Below are positions 1 through 6,512 of a stretch of DNA of 7,498 bases, piece after piece (the stretch's first letter is position 1; each line of letters opens with the position of its first letter). The DNA comes from Verrucomicrobiota bacterium (GTDB lineage: Bacteria > Verrucomicrobiota > Verrucomicrobiia > Opitutales > Seribacteraceae). The stretch spans positions 1-7,498 of the forward strand of contig JACNJI010000193.1 in assembly GCA_014382645.1 (NCBI GenBank). The letters are read 5' to 3'. Made by a program: the position numbers and the translations under genes. Below the pieces are notes generated by a model that worked only from the letters and a program-made list of their open reading frames with translations, was not told the DNA's origin and did not search any database.

Positions 1-485
1 GAAACCTATTGGAAACTAATGATAAAAAGTGGATGTAAAACAGCAAAGTTTACAAAATCATTGAGGTTGAACAGCGGATGTCCCTTTCATGTGGAGATCT
101 TCTGCCTTTTTGACTTACCGGAAAAGTCCTAATCGCGCCCCATTGGATTTGGTCCTCAAGTTGCTTCTGGCGGCAAAATCCTTACAGGAGTTCGGTTTAC
201 CCTTTTCGCTCGCTTGGAACTTTACCTTGCTTCTCTATTGTCGCTTTCTCCATCGGGAGACCATTTTGGCGTTCCCCTTTCTTGAGGCGAAGGAAATCAA
301 CCTCTGACGCACTGCCAATAATGGGGGGGCTTCCCTTCATCACCTGCGAAGTCGTGTGCAATCTTCGTACGCATCCATAAGTCGTAATACCCGCGAAGTG
401 TCAGTGTTTCTGTTCCTCTTTCGGTTATGCCAGTACGGAGACGCCATTCCAGCCTGTTGTCACAGACTTACCTCTAAGGGAGAGT
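1..485. other. Intergenic or degenerate region with no supported gene
   Basis: I see no convincing gene in this stretch. The first ~85 bases are AT-rich and the rest is mixed composition. A plus-strand open frame at 89-307 has no ribosome binding site and no recognisable protein features. On the minus strand, 297-467 stays open for about 57 codons in the same frame as the 155-residue gene upstream, but it is separated from that gene by three in-frame stops (486-488, 474-476, 468-470) and has no start codon near its beginning. Short imperfect direct repeats occur: ACCTGCGAAGT at 342-352 resembles ACCCGCGAAGT at 389-399, and AAGTCGT occurs at 349-355 and 379-385. A run of seven G lies at 323-329. 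The region could be decayed coding sequence or the edge of a mobile segment; neither can be shown here. Confidence 0.5.
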
Positions 486-953
486 TTATCCGGAGCTATT
501 ATGCTTGTTGACGATTTGATTGATCCGATCAATTTCCCGTTTGTATTTTGGGTTAGGTTTCCCTCGGATAAAATAATTAGGATTATTATACCTTGTTTCG
601 TACATTTCCAACTCTTTCAGGAGTTTGCCATTATTAGTTGTGGTCTTTGTCCCGTTAGAATTAGTTGTCTTCGCTTTGGCTGTATTTTGTTCATCTAAAA
701 CGGATTGAATCTGTTGTTGGGCAACTTCCTTTGGAACCTCAAAATCCCACTCATTCGCCCATCGGTTCCATTTAGCGAAATCTAGCAATGCCGGTGTGGC
801 TTCGAAATCGCGGCAGGAATAGGCAAACATTTCTAAGGCTTGCTCGGCGGATGTGGCCATGAAGAACTTCTCCACTGGGAATACATCTTCTCCCAAGAGA
901 TATCGCATGCGATATTGTGTCTGTTCGGGTTCTGAATAGCGTTTCTTTTTCAT
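486..953 (-). CDS. Unrecognised 155-residue hypothetical protein
   Basis: I do not recognise this protein and assign no function. The first ~85 residues look like a compact soluble domain: a basic start (MKKKRYSEPEQ), then a mixed alpha-helical stretch rich in aromatic residues (RYLLGEDVFPVEKFFM, FAKWNRWANEWDFEVP). Residues ~90-109 form a low-complexity Thr/Asn/Lys linker. Residues ~110-155 are a charged, probably helical tail with a PNP turn near residue 134. There is no signal peptide or membrane segment, so it is probably cytoplasmic. The ATG at 953 is the only sensible start, but no Shine-Dalgarno sequence precedes it. A perfect TATAAT lies 58 bases upstream. Codon use is AT-rich (many AAA, AAT, ACT) compared with the three metabolic genes to its right, which hints at a different origin. 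The well-patterned N-terminal half argues that it is a real gene; lack of a known family and atypical composition argue for caution. Confidence 0.55.
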   Translation of the reverse strand: MKKKRYSEPEQTQYRMRYLLGEDVFPVEKFFMATSAEQALEMFAYSCRDFEATPALLDFAKWNRWANEWDFEVPKEVAQQQIQSVLDEQNTAKAKTTNSNGTKTTTNNGKLLKELEMYETRYNNPNYFIRGKPNPKYKREIDRINQIVNKHNSSG

Positions 954-1010
954 CAGAAGTTTATTTTAAGATAAATATTATGTTTTATTCATGAAAACCC
1001 ATAATTGATA

Positions 1011-1016
1011 ATTATA
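1011..1016 (-). promoter_or_regulatory. Candidate -10 box for the 155-residue gene
   Basis: Read on the minus strand this is a perfect TATAAT, 58 bases upstream of the ATG at 953. No good -35 partner is present: the best is AAGACA with a 15-base spacer. The surroundings are AT-rich, so a chance match is quite possible. Confidence 0.25.
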
Positions 1017-1125
1017 GTGCAACAATAGAGCTGTCTTATACAATGAGCAAATTGCCCTGACTCTCCTTTAGGCGGAATCTGGTACTTTATGATGAAGTCC
1101 ATTATATTTATAAGTAATAAAAGCA

Positions 1126-1248
1126 GGAAAGTGCAGTTATGCTTACATTCCGAAATGACTTAAGCGCTTTCCCGTATCGAGGCGGGTTGCCTTGGACTTG
1201 TAGGTCGACCGTCTGGAATCGTCGCAGCAGGACTTCAATTGCACTTCC
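1126..1248. repeat. Imperfect inverted repeat pair bounding ~123 bases
   Basis: The left arm GGAAAGTGCAGTT (1126-1138) matches the reverse complement of the right arm AATTGCACTTCC (1237-1248), with one extra A and one mismatch. The interior holds two palindromes, AAGCGCTT and GGTCGACC. No target-site duplication is evident beside the arms. It could be a short non-autonomous element or REP-like sequence, or a chance pairing. Confidence 0.25.
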
Positions 1249-1307
1249 AACTATTTTCCTTGTGGTTGGCCTTACTCAATCTGGGTAGGCAGGTGCCGAT
1301 AGTTTTT

Positions 1308-1325
1308 CGCGTCTTTCAGACAGCG
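1308..1325 (-). terminator. Hairpin just after the oxidoreductase stop; non-canonical terminator candidate
   Basis: CGC-GTCT, loop TTC, AGAC-(A)-GCG forms a seven-pair stem with one bulged base. It begins 6 bases past the stop codon at 1332-1334. In the transcribed (minus) direction it is followed by AAAAA, not a U-tract, so it is not a classical intrinsic terminator. It may instead protect the 3' end of the message. Confidence 0.3.
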
Positions 1326-1331
1326 GAAGAA

Positions 1332-3428
1332 CTACTTTTTTAATGGAAGGAACTGTAGCGCGTCTATGATTACGTAACCGTCGGTGCCTTTGTTGGTTAT
1401 AAGGACACTTGCCGCTTCAGTAAAGGAGAAGTTGCCAAGACTGATGGAGGATTCGTCAACGGGAGGCTCCTTCGTTTGGTTTACGATGACGGTGGTTTCG
1501 CCGTCGGAATGAACGATGGTGACAGGAACGTTTGTGGCTCGATTGTCGTTAGGCGGATACGCGAGACGCACATCGTAACGACCAGGTTTGAGCCTTACCT
1601 TGAAGCGGGCGTTGCGAGCCCCTTTGTCTTCGTTGCCGTCGTGTCTATAGCCATTACCGATAAACGGTCCGGTGGCAGAACTCGAAGTCCAAGTTCCTTT
1701 CAGTTCCGCTTGGGAGTCGTCCACCACTATGCCGTCTAGCTTTATGGATTTCACCGAGTTCATAGGCGGAGGAATGTTTAATTCCAAAACTTGACCTTCG
1801 GCTAGGAGATGTTTGCGAAGCGTCGCGTAGGGGAGGTCTTGAACGGCAAGGTTTTCGGCGAGAGATAGAAGCGCCGCGGTGGCGGCGGACTGTCCGAGGA
1901 TCATGAAGACAGGTTCCATGCGGATGGAACCGAAAGCGATGTGGGAACTCGACACGCAGACTGGAACGAGTAGGTTTTCGCACTCCTTTTTCTTTGGGAC
2001 GAGGGAACCGTAGGCGATTTGGTAGGGTCCTCGGGTGGAGACTCCGATGTCCCCTTCGTTCTGGACATATCCTTCCGGGGTTACGTAGCGCTGCACGTTG
2101 TGCGAGTCCATCGTGTAGGACCCCATGCCGACGGATTCGGGCGTGGGCCGTTTTTTCAACAGTTCGTTCTCAGTCATTACGTACTTGCCGATCATCCGTC
2201 GGGCTTCGCGCACATATATCTGGTGTGGCCAGTTGTCATTGTCGTTGAACTCGTCCTTCGCCAGTCCCCAAGTGCGCATTTTATTCCGAATCAGTTTTGG
2301 GACTCGAACGTCGTTTGCATAGAACCATAGAAGGCCCTGTTGGTAAACGCGATGTTCGTCGATGATTTCGCGTCGGCGCTCATAGGAACCATCCGGATAA
2401 TCGTAGTTCATTCCAATGTTGTCGGTGGAGAAGGGGCCGTGGTTGTTTGTGTCCGTCTTTCGATTGGGTATCCGGTCGAATTTCCCGAAGACTTGATTCC
2501 ACCCTGAGGAAAGGATGCGTGCGAGTAGTTCGTACTGCTTGGGGTCATATCCTTTTGGCTTTGGGAACTTGACGCGATTTTCGGCATGGTCCGTGAGGCA
2601 CATGCGGAAGCAATAAGCCTGTATTTTTTTGTCCTCGGTCCCAAATTCCCCGGGGTGCTCGAGGTTGATGCGAGGGAGGAAACCGCTTAAGGGGTTGCCG
2701 GGTTCGAGGTAGGGGCTGATTTTCGTTTTAACCGCACCGAAGTGGTGTCCGTGGTGAAGGACGCCAGTTTGAACGCCGTTCCACTGTTCGCCATACGCTT
2801 CCTTTGATTCTCGCCCCACGTGATAGTTTATGCCCGCAGCGGCCAAGAGATCTCCTTCGTAGGTGGCGTCAATGAACATTTTACCATTATAAGTGTTTCC
2901 GCTCAACATGGTGATAGCCGTGATGCGACCCTTCTCGATTGCGACCCCCTTGCCAGGGGCACGGTCGAGCCATTCGTCGCGGTGGACGGTTAGTTCGTAA
3001 TCGCGGGCAAAGTCCTCGAAAACCTTCTCCGCCACGCTCGGCTCGAATATCCACATCGTACGATTCTCTCCGTCGATGGCGGGCGTACCTTGTCCTTTGT
3101 TGCCGTATTCCTCCCGTTTTTGCCACTTCCAAGTTTCCAGTTTGTTGTACTCCTTCCAGACGCGGTGGTAGAATTCTCGAGCGAGCCCGCCGATAGCCTC
3201 CTTTTTCCCCGTGTCGGTCCAGCCTAATCCACCGGAGGAGAGACCGCCAAGGTGAATGTCCGGGCAGACGAGAACGACCGATCTCCCCATCTTTCTGGCC
3301 TGAACTGCGGCGACAACTCCCGCACTCGTCCCTCCATAAACCACAAGATCGTATTCAATGAATTTTTCGGCTAAGGTTTGCTTACTGCAAATAATGCTGG
3401 CGATGGCGAGGAGTGCGGTCAACTTCAT
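1332..3428 (-). CDS. Secreted FAD-dependent oxidoreductase with golvesin/xanthan-lyase-like C-terminal domain
   Basis: This is a flavoprotein of the FAD_oxidored type (Pfam PF12831-like), a family common in polysaccharide-degrading bacteria whose substrates are mostly unknown. Residues 1-21 look like a Sec signal peptide, with likely cleavage after TLA (residues 18-20). Residues ~26-56 form the dinucleotide-binding fold, with YDLVVYGGTSAG in place of the strict GxGxxG, followed by the family signature GGLSSGGLGWTD (61-72). MFIDATYEGDLLAAAG (184-199) and NLLVPVCVSSSHIAFGSIRM (485-504) are typical FAD-contact segments, the latter leading into the C-terminal FAD helix (~505-525). Residues ~566-695 match the golvesin/xanthan lyase C-terminal beta-sandwich, including GYRHDG (593-598), LKPGRYDVRLAYP (613-625) and GYVIIDALQFLP (684-695). 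The start at 3428 fits the signal peptide; no Shine-Dalgarno is seen. It has its own promoter and operator upstream. Signal and both domains are intact. The fold is sure; the substrate is unknown. Confidence 0.93.
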   Translation of the reverse strand: MKLTALLAIASIICSKQTLAEKFIEYDLVVYGGTSAGVVAAVQARKMGRSVVLVCPDIHLGGLSSGGLGWTDTGKKEAIGGLAREFYHRVWKEYNKLETWKWQKREEYGNKGQGTPAIDGENRTMWIFEPSVAEKVFEDFARDYELTVHRDEWLDRAPGKGVAIEKGRITAITMLSGNTYNGKMFIDATYEGDLLAAAGINYHVGRESKEAYGEQWNGVQTGVLHHGHHFGAVKTKISPYLEPGNPLSGFLPRINLEHPGEFGTEDKKIQAYCFRMCLTDHAENRVKFPKPKGYDPKQYELLARILSSGWNQVFGKFDRIPNRKTDTNNHGPFSTDNIGMNYDYPDGSYERRREIIDEHRVYQQGLLWFYANDVRVPKLIRNKMRTWGLAKDEFNDNDNWPHQIYVREARRMIGKYVMTENELLKKRPTPESVGMGSYTMDSHNVQRYVTPEGYVQNEGDIGVSTRGPYQIAYGSLVPKKKECENLLVPVCVSSSHIAFGSIRMEPVFMILGQSAATAALLSLAENLAVQDLPYATLRKHLLAEGQVLELNIPPPMNSVKSIKLDGIVVDDSQAELKGTWTSSSATGPFIGNGYRHDGNEDKGARNARFKVRLKPGRYDVRLAYPPNDNRATNVPVTIVHSDGETTVIVNQTKEPPVDESSISLGNFSFTEAASVLITNKGTDGYVIIDALQFLPLKK

Positions 3429-3446
3429 GATGGTTTTTGTAATGGC

Positions 3447-3458
3447 CTAAACGTTTAG
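3447..3458. promoter_or_regulatory. LacI-family-type operator palindrome
   Basis: CTAAACGTTTAG is a perfect 12-bp palindrome with a central CpG, the usual form of LacI/GalR-family operators. It lies 18 bases upstream of the oxidoreductase start codon, at about +8 to +19 of the transcript predicted from the promoter listed next. A repressor bound there would block initiation or early elongation. No regulator gene is in the window, so the cognate repressor and its effector are unknown. Confidence 0.6.
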
Positions 3459-3472
3459 AGAAATCTCCAGTG

Positions 3473-3500
3473 ACTATAATTTAGAAAGTAATGTTATCAA
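3473..3500 (-). promoter_or_regulatory. Sigma70-like promoter for the FAD oxidoreductase gene
   Basis: On the minus strand TTGATA (3495-3500; five of six consensus positions) is followed after 16 bases by TATAGT (3473-3478; five of six). Transcription should start near 3466, giving a leader of about 38 bases before the ATG at 3428. The palindromic operator sits within that leader. The good promoter at this spot suggests that the oxidoreductase can be transcribed independently of the symporter gene upstream. Confidence 0.55.
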
Positions 3501-3581
3501 TGTGGGTTTTATTGTTAGGTGGATTCAATTTCGACATGCAAAAAACAGTAAGCCTAGCCGCAGATGTTATCTCAGATCTCA

Positions 3582-3592
3582 CCCCGATGGGG
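3582..3592 (-). other. Short GC hairpin after the symporter stop
   Basis: CCCC-GAT-GGGG forms a four-pair, three-base-loop hairpin 12 bases past the stop codon of the symporter gene. No U-tract follows directly; a TTTTTT run on the minus strand lies about 36 bases further on (3540-3545) without an adjacent stem. It is too short to call an intrinsic terminator. Confidence 0.2.
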
Positions 3593-3604
3593 AAGCCGAC
3601 GAAA

Positions 3605-6358
3605 TTAGTCTTCGTTTCGCGTTTTCCAAGTCAAACCCGTGGTTGATTGACCATCACCATTCGGTATTAAATAACTGGCTATGATGCCTGCTAGAAAGCA
3701 GGAGGCGACCCCTGCAAAGGCATAAAACCAGGAATGTACGGGATGCCAGGTTTTTAGTGAAAATACGACGGCAGCCGAGGCCGCAAGGCCGATCAGGGTT
3801 CCTTTTGCGTGGGCTTTTTCGGCGAAGATGGCCAAAAGGAATAGTCCACCCAGACCTCCACCGAAGAGACCAAGAAAGCCGACGAACTGATCCCACAGAG
3901 ACTTGATTTCAGTCCCCGCCAAAAAGAGGGCGAGAGCTATGCCCGCTACACCCACCGCGACCGTTGCGATACGAGCTACACGGAGCTTTTCGGTGGCAGT
4001 GGAGCTGGGCCGGTAACGGGCATGGAAGTCGATTGTGACGGCGGCGGCTACGCTGTTCATACTGCTGTCGAGACTAGACATCGCTGCTGCGAAGACGCCC
4101 GCGATCACGAGTCCTGCGATTCCTTCGGGCAGCTGTGCAACGACATAAAAGGGCAGTATGGCATCGGCGGTGGAGAGATGGGGGTCGAGGGTTTCAGGGT
4201 GGTTGGCGAAGAAGACGTATAGGGCGGCTCCGACGAGAAAGAAAAGAAGGGTTGCGGGGACGGTGAGAAAGGCATTTGTCCAGATGCTACGGGCAGAGGT
4301 CTTTTCGTCCTTGGTCGTCAGGTAGCGCTGGACTACGGTTTGGTCGCTTCCGTAACTGATTAAACTAGCTGCGAGACCCCCAAGCAGAAGGGTCCATAAA
4401 GTAGGTTCTGAAAAATTCCAACGGAGGTCTATATAGTTAAGCTTTTCGGCGGATTGCGCTTGATCAATTAAACTCTGAAAACCACCCACTTCTCCGGCAA
4501 TAGAAGCAACTACATAGACCGCTCCTCCGAGCAGAACGAACACCTGCAGGACATCTGTCCAGATAACGGCTTCAATGCCGCCGAGGGTTACGTATATGAT
4601 GCAGAGAACCCCCATTACTAGGATGCAAGTGGTGACGTCCACTCCCGTAACGACCGATAAGGCAAGAGATGGCAAAAGCAGAACTATTCCTATTCTAGCC
4701 AATTGTAGGAAAATAAAAAAGCCACTTGCGACTAACCTAACAGAAGCGTCGAACCTTTTTTCAAGATATTCGTATGCGGTGGTTACGTCCAATTTTCGAT
4801 AAAAAGGAAGAAAGCAGAATACGATCAGAGGAGCTACGAGAAGTATGGGAAGATTGCCGAAGAGATAGGTCCAGTCAGTTGCATAGGCTTTGGCAGGGAG
4901 CGCCATGAAGGTGATGGCACTCAATTGAGTTCCGAAGATACTTAGGCCTGCTGCCCACCAAGGGATACGACCACCTGCCTTGAAGAAGTCTTCCGGTGTC
5001 TTTTCTTTTCCCACCAAGCGTATGCCGATAAAAACAAGAAACGCTAGATAAAGCGCTACCGCCGCATAGTCCAGAGGACCGAATCCTTCACTCCTTTGGG
5101 GTTCTCCCAAGAGAACTTTTGCCGTTCGGACGCCGGGAGAGGTTTCTCCGGTAGGTATGACGATGCCCCCGTTCCATGCCACTGCCTGTGTCGTTACAGG
5201 AAATGGGATTTCTGCTTCGCCGACTTTGGTCCAACTGTCCGTTACTGCGTGGTAAGCAAGAATGTCCTGAGAAAAGCCGGTGTGTTGTTCGTGAAAACGT
5301 AGGTGTTGGGTCTTCAGTTCCGCAAGTTCGGTGGAGTTCGTTTCGTTGCTGTCTTCTCCACTCCTATCAAGTTCGACTATGCGCTCATTCAACTTTTCGA
5401 TCTCGAGGAATCGTTGACCATCGGCTCCTCCGAAAACGAGGATATGGGCAACGCCAATGGGAGCGCAGGTACCCGCCATTATGCAACGGGGTTGACCATC
5501 GCCAGTCGAGATTTCGGCGAGTGGTGACCAGGTCTTGTCCGAGGGATCGAACCTGTAAGCGTCGGTGAGCATCTCGGTCGCTTTTCCCGAATGTGGATTG
5601 CGACCGCTAAAGAGATAGAGACAATCGTTCTCTCCGTTGCTTTGAGACGCGGCTAAGGGCAGAATCCGAGGTGGTCCTGACCACGGGGGCAATTCCTCCC
5701 ATGCCAACTCTGCGTCCGGTTTGGAGAGGTCTAGCGACCAGAAGTTGTTGGTGGCGTCCCCTCCCATCTTTTCCTGTCCACCCATTAGATAAACGATGTC
5801 GTCTACCATTGCCCCTCCCATAAAGGCCAATGGGCGAGGTAAGTTCGGGAGACGTTGCAGTTTTAGTTCGCGTTCCTCGGGCAACCATTGAAGGCGAAAG
5901 ACGTCGTCGTGGCACCGTTCGGCGTCGCAACCACCGATGCACAGAAGTCCCTTTTCGGTAGAGATGGCCACACCGTAAGCGGAGGACTTGAGTAGTTCTA
6001 GTCTCGGCGAGGTAAACCAGTTGGATTTGGGTTTGCCGTCCGCTTCTTTCTCTAGCACGTAAACATCGTTCCACCAAACCTTCTGGCCTCCTCTCCATGA
6101 CGGTAAATCCGGAAAGTTTGCTCCACCTGCCACCAGCAAGGCATCGCCGTGAACTCCTACGAATGGTCCGGCCAATCCCGCTTGCTTGACTTCTCCTGAA
6201 GCAGGGGGTAGGTCGGGCAGGTTGGCACCCGACCAGTCGAAGGGCTGGATGAGAACTTTTTTAGCAGCAGCAAGCCAAGATCCCGAGAAAACGAAGACAA
6301 GCAGCAAGGACAGCAGAATCTTCCGTATCGATTTGACCAAGCCTAGAAGCGATCTCAT
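3605..6358 (-). CDS. NanM-like Kelch mutarotase fused to SSS-family sodium:solute symporter
   Basis: A 917-residue fusion (numbering from ATG 6358). Residues 1-32 are a signal peptide: basic n-region, LLSLLLVFVF core, cleavage near AAA. Residues ~33-420 form a six-blade Kelch propeller of the cyclically permuted mutarotase family, to which NanM (N-acetylneuraminate epimerase) belongs: GPFVGVHG...VAGGANFPD (65-84), GGCDAERC (142-149), GGQEKMGGD (193-201), SGRNPHSG (251-258), GGADG (310-314), FSQDILAYHAVTDSW (362-376), PTGETSPGVRT (402-412). A charged helical insert occupies ~317-359. Residues ~428-899 are an SSS transporter with about 13 membrane helices: EDFFKAGGRIPWW (456-468), GTQLSAITF (476-484), QLARIG (552-557), WTDVLQ (600-605) and MSSLDSSMNS (760-769), the last typical of the Na+-site helix. 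SSS proteins have an external N-terminus, so the Kelch domain would be periplasmic. The TTG at 6397 (930 residues) is possible, but ATG 6358 gives a cleaner signal peptide. The substrate is probably a sugar or sugar acid. Confidence 0.95.
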   Translation of the reverse strand: MRSLLGLVKSIRKILLSLLLVFVFSGSWLAAAKKVLIQPFDWSGANLPDLPPASGEVKQAGLAGPFVGVHGDALLVAGGANFPDLPSWRGGQKVWWNDVYVLEKEADGKPKSNWFTSPRLELLKSSAYGVAISTEKGLLCIGGCDAERCHDDVFRLQWLPEERELKLQRLPNLPRPLAFMGGAMVDDIVYLMGGQEKMGGDATNNFWSLDLSKPDAELAWEELPPWSGPPRILPLAASQSNGENDCLYLFSGRNPHSGKATEMLTDAYRFDPSDKTWSPLAEISTGDGQPRCIMAGTCAPIGVAHILVFGGADGQRFLEIEKLNERIVELDRSGEDSNETNSTELAELKTQHLRFHEQHTGFSQDILAYHAVTDSWTKVGEAEIPFPVTTQAVAWNGGIVIPTGETSPGVRTAKVLLGEPQRSEGFGPLDYAAVALYLAFLVFIGIRLVGKEKTPEDFFKAGGRIPWWAAGLSIFGTQLSAITFMALPAKAYATDWTYLFGNLPILLVAPLIVFCFLPFYRKLDVTTAYEYLEKRFDASVRLVASGFFIFLQLARIGIVLLLPSLALSVVTGVDVTTCILVMGVLCIIYVTLGGIEAVIWTDVLQVFVLLGGAVYVVASIAGEVGGFQSLIDQAQSAEKLNYIDLRWNFSEPTLWTLLLGGLAASLISYGSDQTVVQRYLTTKDEKTSARSIWTNAFLTVPATLLFFLVGAALYVFFANHPETLDPHLSTADAILPFYVVAQLPEGIAGLVIAGVFAAAMSSLDSSMNSVAAAVTIDFHARYRPSSTATEKLRVARIATVAVGVAGIALALFLAGTEIKSLWDQFVGFLGLFGGGLGGLFLLAIFAEKAHAKGTLIGLAASAAVVFSLKTWHPVHSWFYAFAGVASCFLAGIIASYLIPNGDGQSTTGLTWKTRNED

Positions 6359-6512
6359 GGATCGACAAAAGTTAGTTCCGTCGGGATCAGTTCTCAAATT
6401 AATTTCAAGGGCGGTGCCGAAGTGCTGCTTCGTTTTCTCAAGGTAAATGCCTTGCTCGTCGCCTCAAAATCGAAAATGGGCTGCGATCCATTGCAGTTTT
6501 AATCCTGCGGGT
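6359..6512. other. Spacer between lactonase and symporter genes
   Basis: This is a 154-base gap between two co-directional genes. CTGCGA-TCCA-TTGCAG (6481-6496) forms an imperfect hairpin 16 bases after the lactonase stop; on the transcribed strand it has one mismatch and is followed by a T-rich stretch (ATTTTCGATTTT), so weak termination is possible. A second hairpin, CGAAG-TGCTG-CTTCG, lies at 6418-6432. I see no convincing promoter or operator. The symporter gene may be transcribed by read-through from the lactonase. Confidence 0.35.

Larger units (their letters stand above)
954..1331. other. Spacer of 378 bases with palindromes and an imperfect inverted repeat
   Basis: This spacer lies between the oxidoreductase stop and the start of the 155-residue gene. 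No gene is supported, and the minus frames are interrupted by stops. It is AT-rich at 954-1140 and more GC-rich at 1141-1331. Visible structures are a hairpin at 1308-1325 (listed separately); an imperfect inverted pair, GGAAAGTGCAGTT at 1126-1138 against AATTGCACTTCC at 1237-1248; a second short inverted pair, GAAGTCC at 1094-1100 against GGACTTC at 1230-1236; the palindrome AAGCGCTT at 1162-1169, which resembles the core of a LacI/GalR-type operator; and the palindrome GGTCGACC at 1203-1210. The nested inverted pairs around 1094-1248 could mark a small repeat element, but one copy cannot prove that. Confidence 0.4.

Noticed and set aside
89..307. Plus-strand open frame of 72 codons
   Set aside because: No ribosome binding site, no recognisable domain, and no plausible membrane or secretion pattern; it looks like a chance frame in non-coding DNA.
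501..698. Plus-strand open frame opposite the 155-residue gene
   Set aside because: It overlaps the better-patterned minus-strand gene and reads as its antisense shadow.
1654..2330. Several frames of 84-109 codons within the oxidoreductase gene
   Set aside because: They are Arg/Ser-rich alternative-frame translations of a strongly supported gene.
5607..6098. Minus-strand frame of 163 codons inside the fusion gene
   Set aside because: It is Arg-rich and overlaps the clear Kelch domain in another frame, so it is a shadow.
6418..6432. CGAAG-TGCTG-CTTCG as a terminator before the symporter gene
   Set aside because: The stem is only five pairs and no U-tract follows on the transcribed strand.
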